From: an uncultured Acetobacteraceae bacterium
Lineage (GTDB): Bacteria > Pseudomonadota > Alphaproteobacteria > Acetobacterales > Acetobacteraceae
Assembly (NCBI GenBank): GCA_943912335.1
Contig: CALTUD010000009.1
Coordinates: 1 to 64,000, forward strand
Direction: 5' to 3'
Length of the DNA: 64,000 bases
The position numbers were made by a program, and so were the translations under genes. The notes beneath the pieces were generated by a model. That model was not told the DNA's origin, did no database searches, and saw only the letters and a list, made by a program, of their open reading frames with translations. Positions 16,395 to 25,900 of the stretch are shown here, in pieces. Numbering within the stretch: the stretch's first letter is position 1; each line of letters starts with the position of its first letter.

Positions 16395-19300
16395 TCAATC
16401 CAGCGTCATCAAGCTCGCATTCCCGCCGGCTGCCGTGGTGTTGGTGCAGAGGCTGCGCTCGTGCATCAGCCATTCCAGCGGAAAACCGCTGCGTTCGGCG
16501 TCGCAACGGAACACCGGCACCAGCGGCCCTTCCGCGTCGGCGAGGTCCCGCGCCAGTCCGGGCAACGCGTCGGCCCCGCACAGCACGGCCGCCGCGGGCG
16601 ACGCCATGGTTTCCAGCGCCAGAACGTCCGGCAGGGCCTGCAGCGCGCGGGTGACGGCGCGCATCTCGCCCGTCCTGGCCCGGACCCGGGCGCGGTTGCC
16701 GGTCGCCAGCGTGGCGGCGAGCTGAAGCAGGAGGTCCTCCTCGGTGTCCGCCACGCAGAGAACGGTGCCGCGCGGACGCAGCGCATACTCGTTGCGCTCG
16801 CCGACCGGGCCCGGCAGCAGCTTCTCGACCCCGAACGGGCTGCGCGCCAGGATCGCCAGACAGGCCGGCTGCGACGGGTGGCCGTCCAGCAGGGACAGGA
16901 AACGCCAGGCCGCGTCCGGCGCCTGCCCGGGCAGGATGGCGTGGGTCGCTTCCGCGCGGCGCAGACGATGCAGGATCAGCGGACCGCCCGCCTTGGGACC
17001 GGTGCCGGACAGGCCGGTGCCGCCGAAAGGCTGGCTGCCGACCACGGCGCCGATCAGGTTGCGGTTCACGTAGAGATTGCCCGCCTCGCTTCGTCCCACC
17101 ACCCGGTTCACCGTGTCGTCGATCCGCGTATGCACGCCGAAGGTCAGCCCGTAGCCGGTGGCGTTGACGGCATCGACGGTCGCCTCGAGCCTGTCCTCGC
17201 GGAAGCGCAGCACATGCACCACCGGCCCGAACACCTCGGCGCCGAGCTGGTCGATCCGGTCGATCTCGATCAGGGTCGGCGCCACGAAACTTCCCTGCGC
17301 GCACGCTGACGGCAACGGAAAGCGCGTGACGCGGCAGCCGGACGCCTCCATGCGCGCCACGTGACGTTCGATGATCTCGCGGGCGTCTTCGGTGATCACC
17401 GGGCCCACATCGGTCGACAGCAAGGTCGCATCGCCGACGCGGAGCTGCTCCATCGCGCCTTTCAGCATGGCGATGACGCGCGGTGCCGTCTCGTTCTGCA
17501 GACACAGCACGCGCAGCGCGGAGCAGCGCTGGCCGGCGGAGTCGAAGCCCGAGGCCACCACGTCGGACACCACCTGTTCCGGCAGCGCCGCGCTGTCCAC
17601 GATCAGGGCGTTCTGGCCACCGGTCTCGGCGATCAGCGGGATCGCGCCGGAATCGCCGTTCGCGCGTTCGGACAAGGCCGTGTTGATGGCCCGCGCGACC
17701 TCGGTGGAACCGGTGAACATCACGCCGGCCACGCCCGGCTCGCGCACCAGCGCCGCACCGATCTCGCCGCCGCCGGGCAGGAATTGCAGCGCGCCGCGCG
17801 GCACGCCGGCTTCGTGCAGGATCGACACCATGCAGGCGGCGATCAGCGGGGTTTCCTCCGCCGGCTTGCACAGCACCGCATTGCCGGCCGCGAGCGCCGC
17901 CGCCACCTGGCCGGTGAAGATCGCCAGCGGGAAGTTCCACGGGCTGATGCACAGCACCGGGCCCAAGGCCGCGCCGTCATCGGGCAGGGTGCGGGCGTCG
18001 GCGGCGTAGTAGCGCAGGAAATCCACCGCCTCGCGCACCTCGCCGATGCTGTTCGCGGCGGTCTTGCCCGCTTCGCGCATGATCGGCGCGAGCAGGGACG
18101 GCATCAGCGTTTCCAGCTGGTCCGCCGCGCGTGACAGGATGGCGGCGCGTTCCGTGGAGGGCGTCGCCGCCCAGGCCGGATGCGACGCGACCGCCGCCGA
18201 TACCGCGCGCGGCACGTCCGCCGGATCGGTATCGGCGCAGGTGCCGACGATCCGGCCGCGGTCCGACGGGTCGGAACAGGCGCGGGATTCGGTCGGCGTG
18301 GCGTCGAAGGCCAGGATCGGCATCGCGTGGAACGACGTCTCGCCGCCCCGTTCCATCAGGGCGGACAGAACCGACAGCTCGGTCTCGGAAGCCAGATCGA
18401 ACCCGGCGGCGTTGCGCCGCTCCACACCGAACAAGGCGGCCGGGGCGGGGATCGCGGCATGCGGCGCGCCGACCGGAAAGGCCGAGGCGGCTTCCTGCAC
18501 CGGATCGCCCACCAGGGACGAGACCGGCACCTCCGGATCGGTGATGCGGTTCACGAACGAGCTGTTGGCGCCGTTCTCCAGCAGGCGACGCACAAGATAG
18601 GCCAGCAGCGTTTCGTGCGTGCCGACCGGCGCGTAGATGCGGCAGGGCCGGTCCAGCGCGTTCGCGCCCACCACCTGCTCGTAGAGCGCCTCGCCCATGC
18701 CGTAGAGACACTGGAATTCGTAGCGGTCGGGATCGTGCGGCGTTTCGGCCGCGATCGCCATCACGGCGGCGACGGTCTGGGCGTTGTGCGTGGCGAATTG
18801 CGGGAAGATCGCATCCGGCGCGTCCAGCAGCAGCCGCGCGCAGGCGAGATAGGAGACGTCGGTGTGCAGCTTGCGCGTGAACACCGGATAATCCGAAAGC
18901 CCGGCCTCCTGCGCCTTCTTGATCTCGCTGTCCCAGTAAGCACCTTTCACCAGACGCACCATCAAACGATGCCCGGTGCGGCGACCGAGCGCGATCAGAT
19001 GCTCGATCACCGCCGGCGTGCGGCGCGAATAGGCCTGGATCACGAAACCGATGCCGTTCCAACCGGCCAGATCGGGCTGCTCGCAAAGGCTCTGCACCAG
19101 ATCGAGCGAAATCTCGAGCCGGTCGGATTCCTCGGCGTCGATGTTGAGCCCGACATTGTGTTCGCGGGCGAGGCTGGCCAGTTCCGACAGGCGCGGCAGC
19201 AACTCGTCGCGCACACGCTCCTGCTGGGCGCGGCTGTAGCGCGGATGCAGGGCGGACAGCTTCACCGAGATGCCGGCGGCGTCGCGCAGCGGCAGAGGCG

Positions 19301-20048
19301 CCTTGTTGCGACGGGCCCGTTCCGCGTTGTGCGCACCGATGGCGCGGATCGCGTCCTGGTAGGAGCGGAGATACGCCTGCGCGTCGGACTCCGTCAGCGC
19401 CGCTTCGCCCAGCATGTCGAACGAATAGCGGAAGCCTTCCGCTTCGCGCGGGCGCGCGCGCTTCAATGCCTCGCCGATGGTTTCTCCCATCACGAACTGC
19501 TCGCCCAGAACGCGCATGGCGCGGTCCATCGCGCGCCGGATCAGCGGCTCGCCGCCGCGCGCCAGCACGCGCAGGAGTGCCGCCTGTAGTCCGGCCTCGC
19601 CGGCGCCGTCCTGCAACTTGCCGGTGATCAGCAGCCCCCAGGTGGCGGCATTCACGAACAAGGACTGGCTGTTGCCCAGATGGCGATGCCAATGCCCGCC
19701 GCCGATCTTGTCGCGGATCAGCTTGTCGCGCGTGGCGGCGTCGGGAATCCGCAAGAGCGCTTCGGCCAGACACATCAGCGCCACGCCTTCCTGCGAAGAC
19801 AGGGCGTATTCCCGCATCAGCCCTTCCACCGGACGCGGCCGACCGCGCGTGCGCAGCGCTTCGACGAGACGGGTGGCGATGGCGGTGGCGCTATCCGGCG
19901 TCGGTCTCGCGATGCTCAGCAGATGGGCGACGCATTCCGCCTCGCTCCGGCGGGTGGCGTCGGTGATCCGGCGGCGGGACGGTTCCGGCGCGCGCCAGAC
20001 GGGAGCGAAGGAACCGGGCGCAGCGCCAGCGGTCGGCAACGTGTCCAT
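16395..20048 (-). CDS. putA: Bifunctional proline dehydrogenase / L-glutamate gamma-semialdehyde dehydrogenase
   Basis: PutA oxidises proline to glutamate in two steps, passing electrons to FAD/quinone and NAD. The 1217-residue protein has a proline dehydrogenase half (about 80-480) with MVRLVKGAYWDSEIKKAQ, GVNALDRPC-like and VGTHETLLAYLVRRLLENGANSSFVNR motifs. An aldehyde dehydrogenase half (about 560-1010) has AETGGQNALIVD and the catalytic Cys842 in GQRCSALR. A C-terminal domain ends with TNTTAAGGNASLMTLD, a tail typical of long PutA proteins. No ribbon-helix-helix DNA-binding domain precedes the dehydrogenase, so it is not expected to autoregulate as in E. coli. The ATG at 20048 is chosen; upstream in-frame residues lack similarity. 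It is divergent from cbpA. Confidence 0.96.
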   Translation of the reverse strand: MDTLPTAGAAPGSFAPVWRAPEPSRRRITDATRRSEAECVAHLLSIARPTPDSATAIATRLVEALRTRGRPRPVEGLMREYALSSQEGVALMCLAEALLRIPDAATRDKLIRDKIGGGHWHRHLGNSQSLFVNAATWGLLITGKLQDGAGEAGLQAALLRVLARGGEPLIRRAMDRAMRVLGEQFVMGETIGEALKRARPREAEGFRYSFDMLGEAALTESDAQAYLRSYQDAIRAIGAHNAERARRNKAPLPLRDAAGISVKLSALHPRYSRAQQERVRDELLPRLSELASLAREHNVGLNIDAEESDRLEISLDLVQSLCEQPDLAGWNGIGFVIQAYSRRTPAVIEHLIALGRRTGHRLMVRLVKGAYWDSEIKKAQEAGLSDYPVFTRKLHTDVSYLACARLLLDAPDAIFPQFATHNAQTVAAVMAIAAETPHDPDRYEFQCLYGMGEALYEQVVGANALDRPCRIYAPVGTHETLLAYLVRRLLENGANSSFVNRITDPEVPVSSLVGDPVQEAASAFPVGAPHAAIPAPAALFGVERRNAAGFDLASETELSVLSALMERGGETSFHAMPILAFDATPTESRACSDPSDRGRIVGTCADTDPADVPRAVSAAVASHPAWAATPSTERAAILSRAADQLETLMPSLLAPIMREAGKTAANSIGEVREAVDFLRYYAADARTLPDDGAALGPVLCISPWNFPLAIFTGQVAAALAAGNAVLCKPAEETPLIAACMVSILHEAGVPRGALQFLPGGGEIGAALVREPGVAGVMFTGSTEVARAINTALSERANGDSGAIPLIAETGGQNALIVDSAALPEQVVSDVVASGFDSAGQRCSALRVLCLQNETAPRVIAMLKGAMEQLRVGDATLLSTDVGPVITEDAREIIERHVARMEASGCRVTRFPLPSACAQGSFVAPTLIEIDRIDQLGAEVFGPVVHVLRFREDRLEATVDAVNATGYGLTFGVHTRIDDTVNRVVGRSEAGNLYVNRNLIGAVVGSQPFGGTGLSGTGPKAGGPLILHRLRRAEATHAILPGQAPDAAWRFLSLLDGHPSQPACLAILARSPFGVEKLLPGPVGERNEYALRPRGTVLCVADTEEDLLLQLAATLATGNRARVRARTGEMRAVTRALQALPDVLALETMASPAAAVLCGADALPGLARDLADAEGPLVPVFRCDAERSGFPLEWLMHERSLCTNTTAAGGNASLMTLD

Positions 20049-20207
20049 GAGCGGCAAGCACCATTGGTCGGAGGATATGCGGCGGAAAGACCGTCTCCAA
20101 CCATACAAGCCGACACTTTGCCAGAGCGTTCGGCGCATGCTTCGCTGTTGATATGAAGCGGAGCCGGAACCAGCTAGGCCGGATCACGCGCAGCAAGGCG
20201 GAACAGG

Positions 20208-21131
20208 ATGGCGGACGACCCCTATAAGATCCTCGGCGTATCACGGGACGCCGATCAGGATGCGATCCGCAAGGCCTATCGCCGGCTGGCGAAGGAGAAC
20301 CATCCGGATCTGCATCCGGGCGACAAGGCGGCCGAAGAACGGTTCAAGCATATCGGCGTCGCCAACAGCATCCTGAGCGATCCCGAGAAGCGGGCCCGGT
20401 TCGATCGCGGTGAGATCGATGCCGGCGGACAGGAACGGCCGCAACCGCCACCAGGCTATCGCGAGCACGCCGAGGGCGCGTCCGGCGCCCGCTACGGCAG
20501 CTATGGCGGTGCGGGGTTCGGAGGGGGCGGCTGGAGCCAGGAAGATCTGGGCGACATCTTCGGCGACATGTTCAACGGCGGGGGACGAGGGCGCGCCCGC
20601 CCCAGCGGCCCGCGTCGCGGCGAGGACCATTCCTACACCCTGTCCGTCTCGTTCGTGGATGCCGCTCTGGGCGCCACGCGTCGCCTCACCCTGCCGAACG
20701 GCTCGGTGCTCGACGTGAAGGTGCCACCCGGGCTCGAGGACGGGCAGACGCTGCGCCTGCGCGGCAAGGGTGGCGAGGGGATCGAAGGCGGACCGGCGGG
20801 AGACGCGCTGATCCGCGTTTCCGTCGCCGAGGATCAGCGCTTCCAGCGCGACGGCGACGATATCCGCACGGAGGCCTTCGTGTCGGTGCGCGATGCGGTG
20901 CTGGGCGGCCGCGTCCAGGTGGAAACCCCGGCCGGCCCGGTCTCGCTCACCGTGCCGCCCGATTCCGATACCGGTTCGGTGCTGCGTCTGCGCGGACGCG
21001 GAATCGCCGCGCATGGCGGACGCGAGGCCGGCAATCTCTTCGTGCAGTTGAAGGTCAGGATCGGCACCGAGGATGCGGCGCTGAAAGCCTTCCTGCGCGG
21101 CGACGCAACCACTCCGGAGAACGCGGCATGA
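20208..21131 (+). CDS. cbpA: DnaJ-class co-chaperone, CbpA-like
   Basis: A 307-residue J-domain protein. The N-terminal J domain (about 5-70) contains the HPD motif needed to stimulate DnaK ATPase (KENHPDLHPG). A glycine-rich linker (about 95-140) follows, then two DnaJ C-terminal substrate-binding domains (GEDHSYTLSVSFVDAALGATRRL... and FVSVRDAVLGGRVQVETPAG). No zinc-finger cysteines are present, which separates it from DnaJ and places it with CbpA/DjlA-like type II members. Its stop overlaps the next gene's start (ATGA), and that gene is the CbpM-type modulator, supporting the call. Confidence 0.93.
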   Translation: MADDPYKILGVSRDADQDAIRKAYRRLAKENHPDLHPGDKAAEERFKHIGVANSILSDPEKRARFDRGEIDAGGQERPQPPPGYREHAEGASGARYGSYGGAGFGGGGWSQEDLGDIFGDMFNGGGRGRARPSGPRRGEDHSYTLSVSFVDAALGATRRLTLPNGSVLDVKVPPGLEDGQTLRLRGKGGEGIEGGPAGDALIRVSVAEDQRFQRDGDDIRTEAFVSVRDAVLGGRVQVETPAGPVSLTVPPDSDTGSVLRLRGRGIAAHGGREAGNLFVQLKVRIGTEDAALKAFLRGDATTPENAA

Positions 21132-21463
21132 TCACCGCCGACACGCTGTGCCTGCGCATCACGCGGGTAACGCCGGTGGACCTCGAGGAATGGGTGGCGC
21201 GGCGCTGGCTGCGTCCCGACGGCGAACCCGGCGCATGGCTGTTCCGGCCGATCGACGAGGCGCGCGTGCAACTCATCGTCGAACTGCGCCACGACCTGCA
21301 TATCGACGACGAGGCGCTGCCGGTGGTGCTGTCGCTGCTCGACCAGCTCTATGCGGAACGACGCCACATGGGCAGGGTGCGCGACGCGCTGATGCACGAA
21401 GATGCCGGCCGCCTGCGCGAGGTTCTGGTGCGTATTCTGGAGAACACGCAACCGGTTCGTTGA
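21128..21463 (+). CDS. cbpM: CbpM-type chaperone modulator
   Basis: A 111-residue helical protein with a MerR-like look (LEEWVARRWLRPDG followed by IDEARVQLIVELRHDLHIDDEALPVVLSLLDQLY), the pattern of CbpM. In the known system CbpM binds the J domain of CbpA and blocks its interaction with DnaK. The gene starts inside the cbpA stop by a four-base ATGA overlap, so the pair is translationally coupled. Length matches the family (about 100 residues). Confidence 0.85.
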   Translation: MITADTLCLRITRVTPVDLEEWVARRWLRPDGEPGAWLFRPIDEARVQLIVELRHDLHIDDEALPVVLSLLDQLYAERRHMGRVRDALMHEDAGRLREVLVRILENTQPVR

Positions 21464-21573
21464 GGGAATGGCGCCGGGCGTGAACCCGACCGGCGCCGGA
21501 CCGTTACGGTGTCGCCGCCGGACGATGGCGGCGTCATACCGGGGCGGCGTTCTTCCGGGTTGGGGTGGCTGCC

Positions 21574-21744
21574 ATGGCTTTCGATGGATCCAATTTCCGC
21601 GAGCCCGAAGCCCCCAAGAAGGGGCCCCCGCGCAGCGAGAACGTGCTGACCGGCCTGATCCTCGTCCTGCTGCTGGGCATGCTGATCCTGCCCGTTTCCG
21701 CCGCGGGACTGCGCGACGTCGCGCTCTATATCGGCCTGGAGTAA
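21574..21744 (+). CDS. Small single-span membrane protein, 56 residues
   Basis: A 56-residue frame starting MAFDGSNFREPEAPKKGPPR, followed by one hydrophobic segment (VLTGLILVLLLGMLILPVSA, about 24-43) and a short tail. The charge pattern suggests the N-terminus stays in the cytoplasm. A GGGT..GG stretch precedes the ATG. It lies 110 bases after cbpM and may belong to that transcript. Its end overlaps by 19 bases the end of the convergent membrane-protein gene. I do not recognise the family. Confidence 0.6.
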   Translation: MAFDGSNFREPEAPKKGPPRSENVLTGLILVLLLGMLILPVSAAGLRDVALYIGLE

Positions 21745-22295
21745 TCGCACAGCATTCGCCGAATCGGCCGGAACGGCAGCAGCGCCGCCGCCAGCACCAT
21801 CGCCATCACGGGCGCGCCGACACCGAACAGGATGATGTCGCGCGGGCGGGCGATCAACGCTGTCAGCAACCCGGCCGGCGATACGGACGCCGTCCAGACA
21901 CGCAATCCGAATTCGGTCGTCGCCGCAAAAAGGGTGACGGCGAGTGCGATCCGGCGCGACGACCGGAACCGCACGACCGCGGCTCCGGTCAGCAGCGCGA
22001 CCAGAGGCATTCCGAATCCGGCCGACCAGCACGCCTCTGCGGCGAGGATCGGCGACACGAAAAGGGTCAATGGATGGAAGCGCGCGAGCTGCCATGACAG
22101 AAGCGCCAGCAGAAGCTGGAGGAGGCCGAAGCCCAGCGCGCATTGGCACAGCGCGAAACAGACCGCCGCAGCCGATCGCCGCAGCGGGGAAGGCGCGCCG
22201 TCGTCCGGAAACGACGGCGTTCCGGCCTCAGGCGTTGTGCGGGTTGGGCGACAGCATCGCCCCCTTGCCCGGCTTGTCCTTCCATTCGTCCGCAT
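21726..22295 (-). CDS. Hypothetical multi-span membrane protein, start uncertain
   Basis: The C-terminal 150 residues hold four hydrophobic segments (FALCQCALGFGLLQLLLALL, HPLTLFVSPILAAEA, FGMPLVALLTGAAVV, IILFGVGAPVMAMVLAAALL) separated by Arg-rich loops, as in a genuine inner-membrane protein. No ATG, GTG or TTG lies between the fdxA stop and the first helix. The nearest in-frame ATG is at 22295, inside fdxA, and it would add a proline- and arginine-rich N-terminus that looks like shadow sequence. A rare start (CTG) near 22180 is possible. It follows fdxA on the same strand. No family recognised. Confidence 0.5.
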   Translation of the reverse strand: MRTNGRTSRARGRCCRPTRTTPEAGTPSFPDDGAPSPLRRSAAAVCFALCQCALGFGLLQLLLALLSWQLARFHPLTLFVSPILAAEACWSAGFGMPLVALLTGAAVVRFRSSRRIALAVTLFAATTEFGLRVWTASVSPAGLLTALIARPRDIILFGVGAPVMAMVLAAALLPFRPIRRMLCDYSRPI

Positions 22296-22560
22296 CGGCG
22301 GGCGCGGTGCCCTTGCGGGTGATGTTCGGCCAGGTCTTGGAATACTCGGCGTTGGTTTCCGCCCAGGCCGTCGCACGGTCGTCGCTGTCCGGGAAGATCG
22401 CCTCGGCCGGGCATTCCGGCTCGCACACGCCGCAATCGATGCATTCGTCCGGGTTGATCACCAGCATGTTCTCGCCGGCATAGAAGCAGTCGACCGGACA
22501 AACCTCGACGCAGTCCATGTATTTGCAGCGGATGCAGTTCTCGGTGACCACGTAGGTCAT
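22228..22560 (-). CDS. fdxA: 7Fe-type ferredoxin FdxA
   Basis: A 110-residue ferredoxin with the 3Fe-4S/4Fe-4S pattern: C-x2-C-x4-C-x3-CP (ENCIRCKYMDCVEVCPVDCF) and C-x2-C-x2-C-x3-CP (DECIDCGVCEPECPAEAIF). The C-terminal extension (YSKTWPNITRKGTAP...) is typical of alphaproteobacterial FdxA. It is a cytoplasmic low-potential electron carrier. It sits after hslR and the helicase gene on the same strand. In relatives as I remember them, a CarD-type regulator often follows, but here a membrane protein does. Confidence 0.96.
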   Translation of the reverse strand: MTYVVTENCIRCKYMDCVEVCPVDCFYAGENMLVINPDECIDCGVCEPECPAEAIFPDSDDRATAWAETNAEYSKTWPNITRKGTAPADADEWKDKPGKGAMLSPNPHNA

Positions 22561-22702
22561 CGCTCATCTCCGATCGTGCGACGCGGACCATCGCCCATGC
22601 GCGTGAAACCAGGGCCGTATCCCTCAGGGGACGCGGCCGGGGCGCACATATGTGGTCGTTTCGGATCGAAGGCAAGCGAATCAGGGCATTCGCGAGCGGT
22701 TC

Positions 22703-22984
22703 TCAGCCCGGAACCTCCTCGTAGAGCAGACGCGCTTCCGGCGCCGGCCCGCGACGCGTGGCCAGAAACAGCACCCGCACCACACGCACCTCGCCGCGCA
22801 GGGGCAGGGTGAGCACGTCGCCCGGCCGGAGACGTGCATGCGGCTTGTCGGTCGGCTGCCGGTTGATCCGCACCGACCCTTCCGACACCAGACGCGCGCA
22901 ATCCGAGCGCGCCTTCAGGAAGCGCGCCGACCACAGCCAGAGATCGAGCCGCTGCCAGTCGCGATCCTCGGCCGCTCCCGCCAC
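22703..22984 (-). CDS. hslR: S4-domain RNA-binding heat-shock protein (Hsp15 family)
   Basis: A 93-residue protein made essentially of an S4 RNA-binding domain (QRLDLWLWSARFLKARSDCARLVSEGSVRINRQ, DKPHARLRPGDVLTL). Hsp15 binds stalled 50S subunits carrying nascent chains and helps recycle them. The GTG start at 22984 directly follows the helicase stop (TGA GTG), so translation is coupled. The member is shorter than E. coli Hsp15 (133 residues) because it lacks the basic C-terminal tail, as is common in alphaproteobacteria. Confidence 0.9.
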   Translation of the reverse strand: MAGAAEDRDWQRLDLWLWSARFLKARSDCARLVSEGSVRINRQPTDKPHARLRPGDVLTLPLRGEVRVVRVLFLATRRGPAPEARLLYEEVPG

Positions 22985-25900
22985 TCAGCGCCCGAAGCGC
23001 AAACCAGCCAGCACCGCGAACGGACTGTCCGGGTTGTAGGGACGCTGCGGCGCTGGCGGGCGCGGCGGCTTGGTGTTCGGGCGTGTCGGACGGTCGGGCT
23101 GAGCCGCCGCGTCGCCCGTCGCTTCCGTCTGCGCGGCCGGGCGCTCGTTCCTGTTGCGGCGTGGGCCATGCCCGTGCTTCGGCCGGCTCCGCTGCCGTCC
23201 GCCGTCATGCTCCCCGTCCGTCGCGGCCCCTTCGGTCGAGGTCTTCTCGTGCGCGTTCGACGCCTCCGCAGGTGCGGCCTGACCGCCGCCACCCCTGCGA
23301 CCACGACGGCGCCGGTTGCGGCCCGCCGCCTTTTCCCCATCCGCCGGCACGGACTCGGGCGTTTCGCCGGCCGCGAGCGATCCGGCCGCCATGTCTTCCG
23401 GCGTCTGCGCGGCTTCGGCGGTCTTGTCCAGGCGTCGGCGATCGCGATGGCGGCCCTGGATGCGCGCACGCTCGCCGCGCGGCGCGATCAACGGCGGGGC
23501 AGGCGGTCCGAACGCATCATCGGGCAGCGGAAAGGCGGGCAGCATGCGGATCTCGAGACCCGGCAGAACCTGAGACAGGATCTCGCCGCGCACGGACAGG
23601 CGCGAGGCCAGGTCGGGCGGCAGGGCGGTGGGCCTGCGACGGGTGATCCAGCCCAGCTCGCCCGCGATCTTCTCCGCGACGTCGAGACGCAACAGCACCG
23701 GGCCGCACACCACCCAACCCAGACGCGGCAACATGCCCGCCGGCGCATCGCCCGCTTCCGCAGCGGGCAGGGAGATGCGCCCTTCGCGCGGCAGTTCGAA
23801 CATCGGCGTCCCGGCACGCACGGACAGGAGGGTCGCCCGCAGACGTGCCTGCTTCGGCTTCAGCAGCGCCGGCATGAACAAGGCGAACCGTCCGGCACGC
23901 ACCCCCATCGCCTTCAGCTTGGTGCGCACCTCCGGCGTCAACGGCCCGCGCTGCGGACCCGGCACCAGCCCGGCCTGCTCGGTCAGGATGTGCAGCACGC
24001 CGCGCAGCGCCCCGTCCTCCGCCGCCTGCTTCTCGGCCGCGAACAAGGGCGCCAGCGTCTCGGCGATCGCCGCGTCGACGAACTGCTGCAAACGGGCGCG
24101 CACCTGTTCGCGCTGGCTGCCGTCGAGGAACTCGCTGTCGCGCACCTCCACGGCAGGCTTCAGCAGGGTCGGGCCGGGACGCAAACGGCCCACGGGCGCG
24201 CCGTCCCAGCCTACGGTGCGGCCATCCTCGGCGATGGAGAAGCTGTCGTCCGTCGCCGTGGCCAGGGCCTGCACGCGGCGGGGAATCTCCTCGCGCAGCG
24301 CACGACGTGCAGCGCGCAGCACCAGGCGCTTTTCCGGGCCTTCCGCCTGCGGATCGGGAATCAGGGCGAAACCGGACACGTGCCCGACCGAATGGCCCTC
24401 CACCACCACCTCGCCGCGCGCGGTGACGGCGGAGAGAAGCTCGGCCCCTTCGCCGCGATCGGCTTCGTCAAGCGAGCGGATCAGCAGGGCGGCACGCTTG
24501 TCGACGAAGCGGGCGGTCAGGCGCTCGTGCAGCGCGTCCGACAGGACGTCCTCGATCGCGCGGGCACGATCCTGCCAATGCGCGGCATCGTCCAGCCAGT
24601 CCCGGCGGGCAGCGATATAGGCGCAGACACGGATGCCGGACAGGCGCTGCATCAGCGTGTCGATATCGCCGTCGGCACGATCGAGATTGGTCAGCAGCGA
24701 GTCGAGCCATGCATCCGGCAGGCGCCCGTGCTCATGGATCTCGTTGAACACCCGCGCGCAGAGGCGCGTGTGGCTGTCGTCGCCCAGCTTGCGGAAATCC
24801 GGGATCTGGCAGGCATCCCAGAGCAGGCGGGTGTTCTTGCGATCGGTGGCGAGCTTGCGGATCTCCGGATCGGCGGCCAGGGCGGAGAGGGTCTGCAAGT
24901 CCGACGCCTCGTTGCCGGCGACGAGCCCGCGCGACGGCGGCGGGCGCTGCAGACTGTCCAGTAACGCGTCCGGGCTGCTCAGGTCGAGCTCGCTGTTGCG
25001 CCAGAACAGCTGCTCCAGCGGATCGAACCGGTGCGCCTCCACCGCCTGGATGATGTCGTCCGGCATCGGCGGGCAGGTGCCGGTGGTGCCGAACGTGCCG
25101 TCGCGCATGCCGCGCCCGGCGCGTCCGGCGATCTGCGCCACCTCGGCTGCGGTCAGACGTCGCGGACGGGCGCCGTCGAACTTGCTCATGCCGGCGAAAC
25201 CGACATGGTTCACGTCCATGTTCAGACCCATGCCGATCGCGTCGGTCGCGACCAGGTAATCGACTTCCTTGTCCTGGTAGAGCGCCACCTGGGCATTGCG
25301 CGTGCGTGGACTCAGCCGGCCCATCACCACCGCGCAACCGCCGCGACGGCGACGGATCAGCTCGGCGATGGCGTAGACCTCGGCGGCGGAGAAGGCGACC
25401 ACGGCCGAGCGCGGCGGCAGCTTGGTCAGCTTCACCTGCCCGACATTCAGGAGCTGCGACAGGCGCGGGCGGGTCTCGATCTCCGCCTGCGGCACCAGCT
25501 TGTGCAGAAGCGGGCGGATGGTTTCCGCGCCCAGGAACATGGTTTCCACTGTGCCGCGCGCATGCAGCAGACGGTCGGTGAAGACATGGCCGCGATCCGG
25601 GTCGGCGCAAAGCTGGATCTCGTCCACAGCGACGAATTCGGGCCGCTTCTGCTCGTCCAGCGGCATGGCCTCGACGGTGCAGGAGAACCAGCGCGCGCCG
25701 GGCGGGATAATCTTCTCCTCGCCGGTGATGAGCCCGACAGCGTTCTCGCCCTTGGCGGCGACCATGCGATCGTAGTTCTCGCGCGCCAGCAGCCGCAGCG
25801 GAAAGCCGATGATGCCGGAGCCGTGCGCCAGCAGCCGCTCCATCGCCAGATGGGTCTTGCCGGTGTTGGTCGGGCCGAGAACCGCCTTCACCCTGGGCGC

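Noticed and set aside
18180..19589. A 469-codon open frame on the plus strand
   Set aside because: Antisense to the proline dehydrogenase part of putA, which is intact.
22652..24964. A 770-codon open frame on the plus strand
   Set aside because: Antisense to the helicase and hslR genes. The sequence is rich in Arg, Gln and His without domains.
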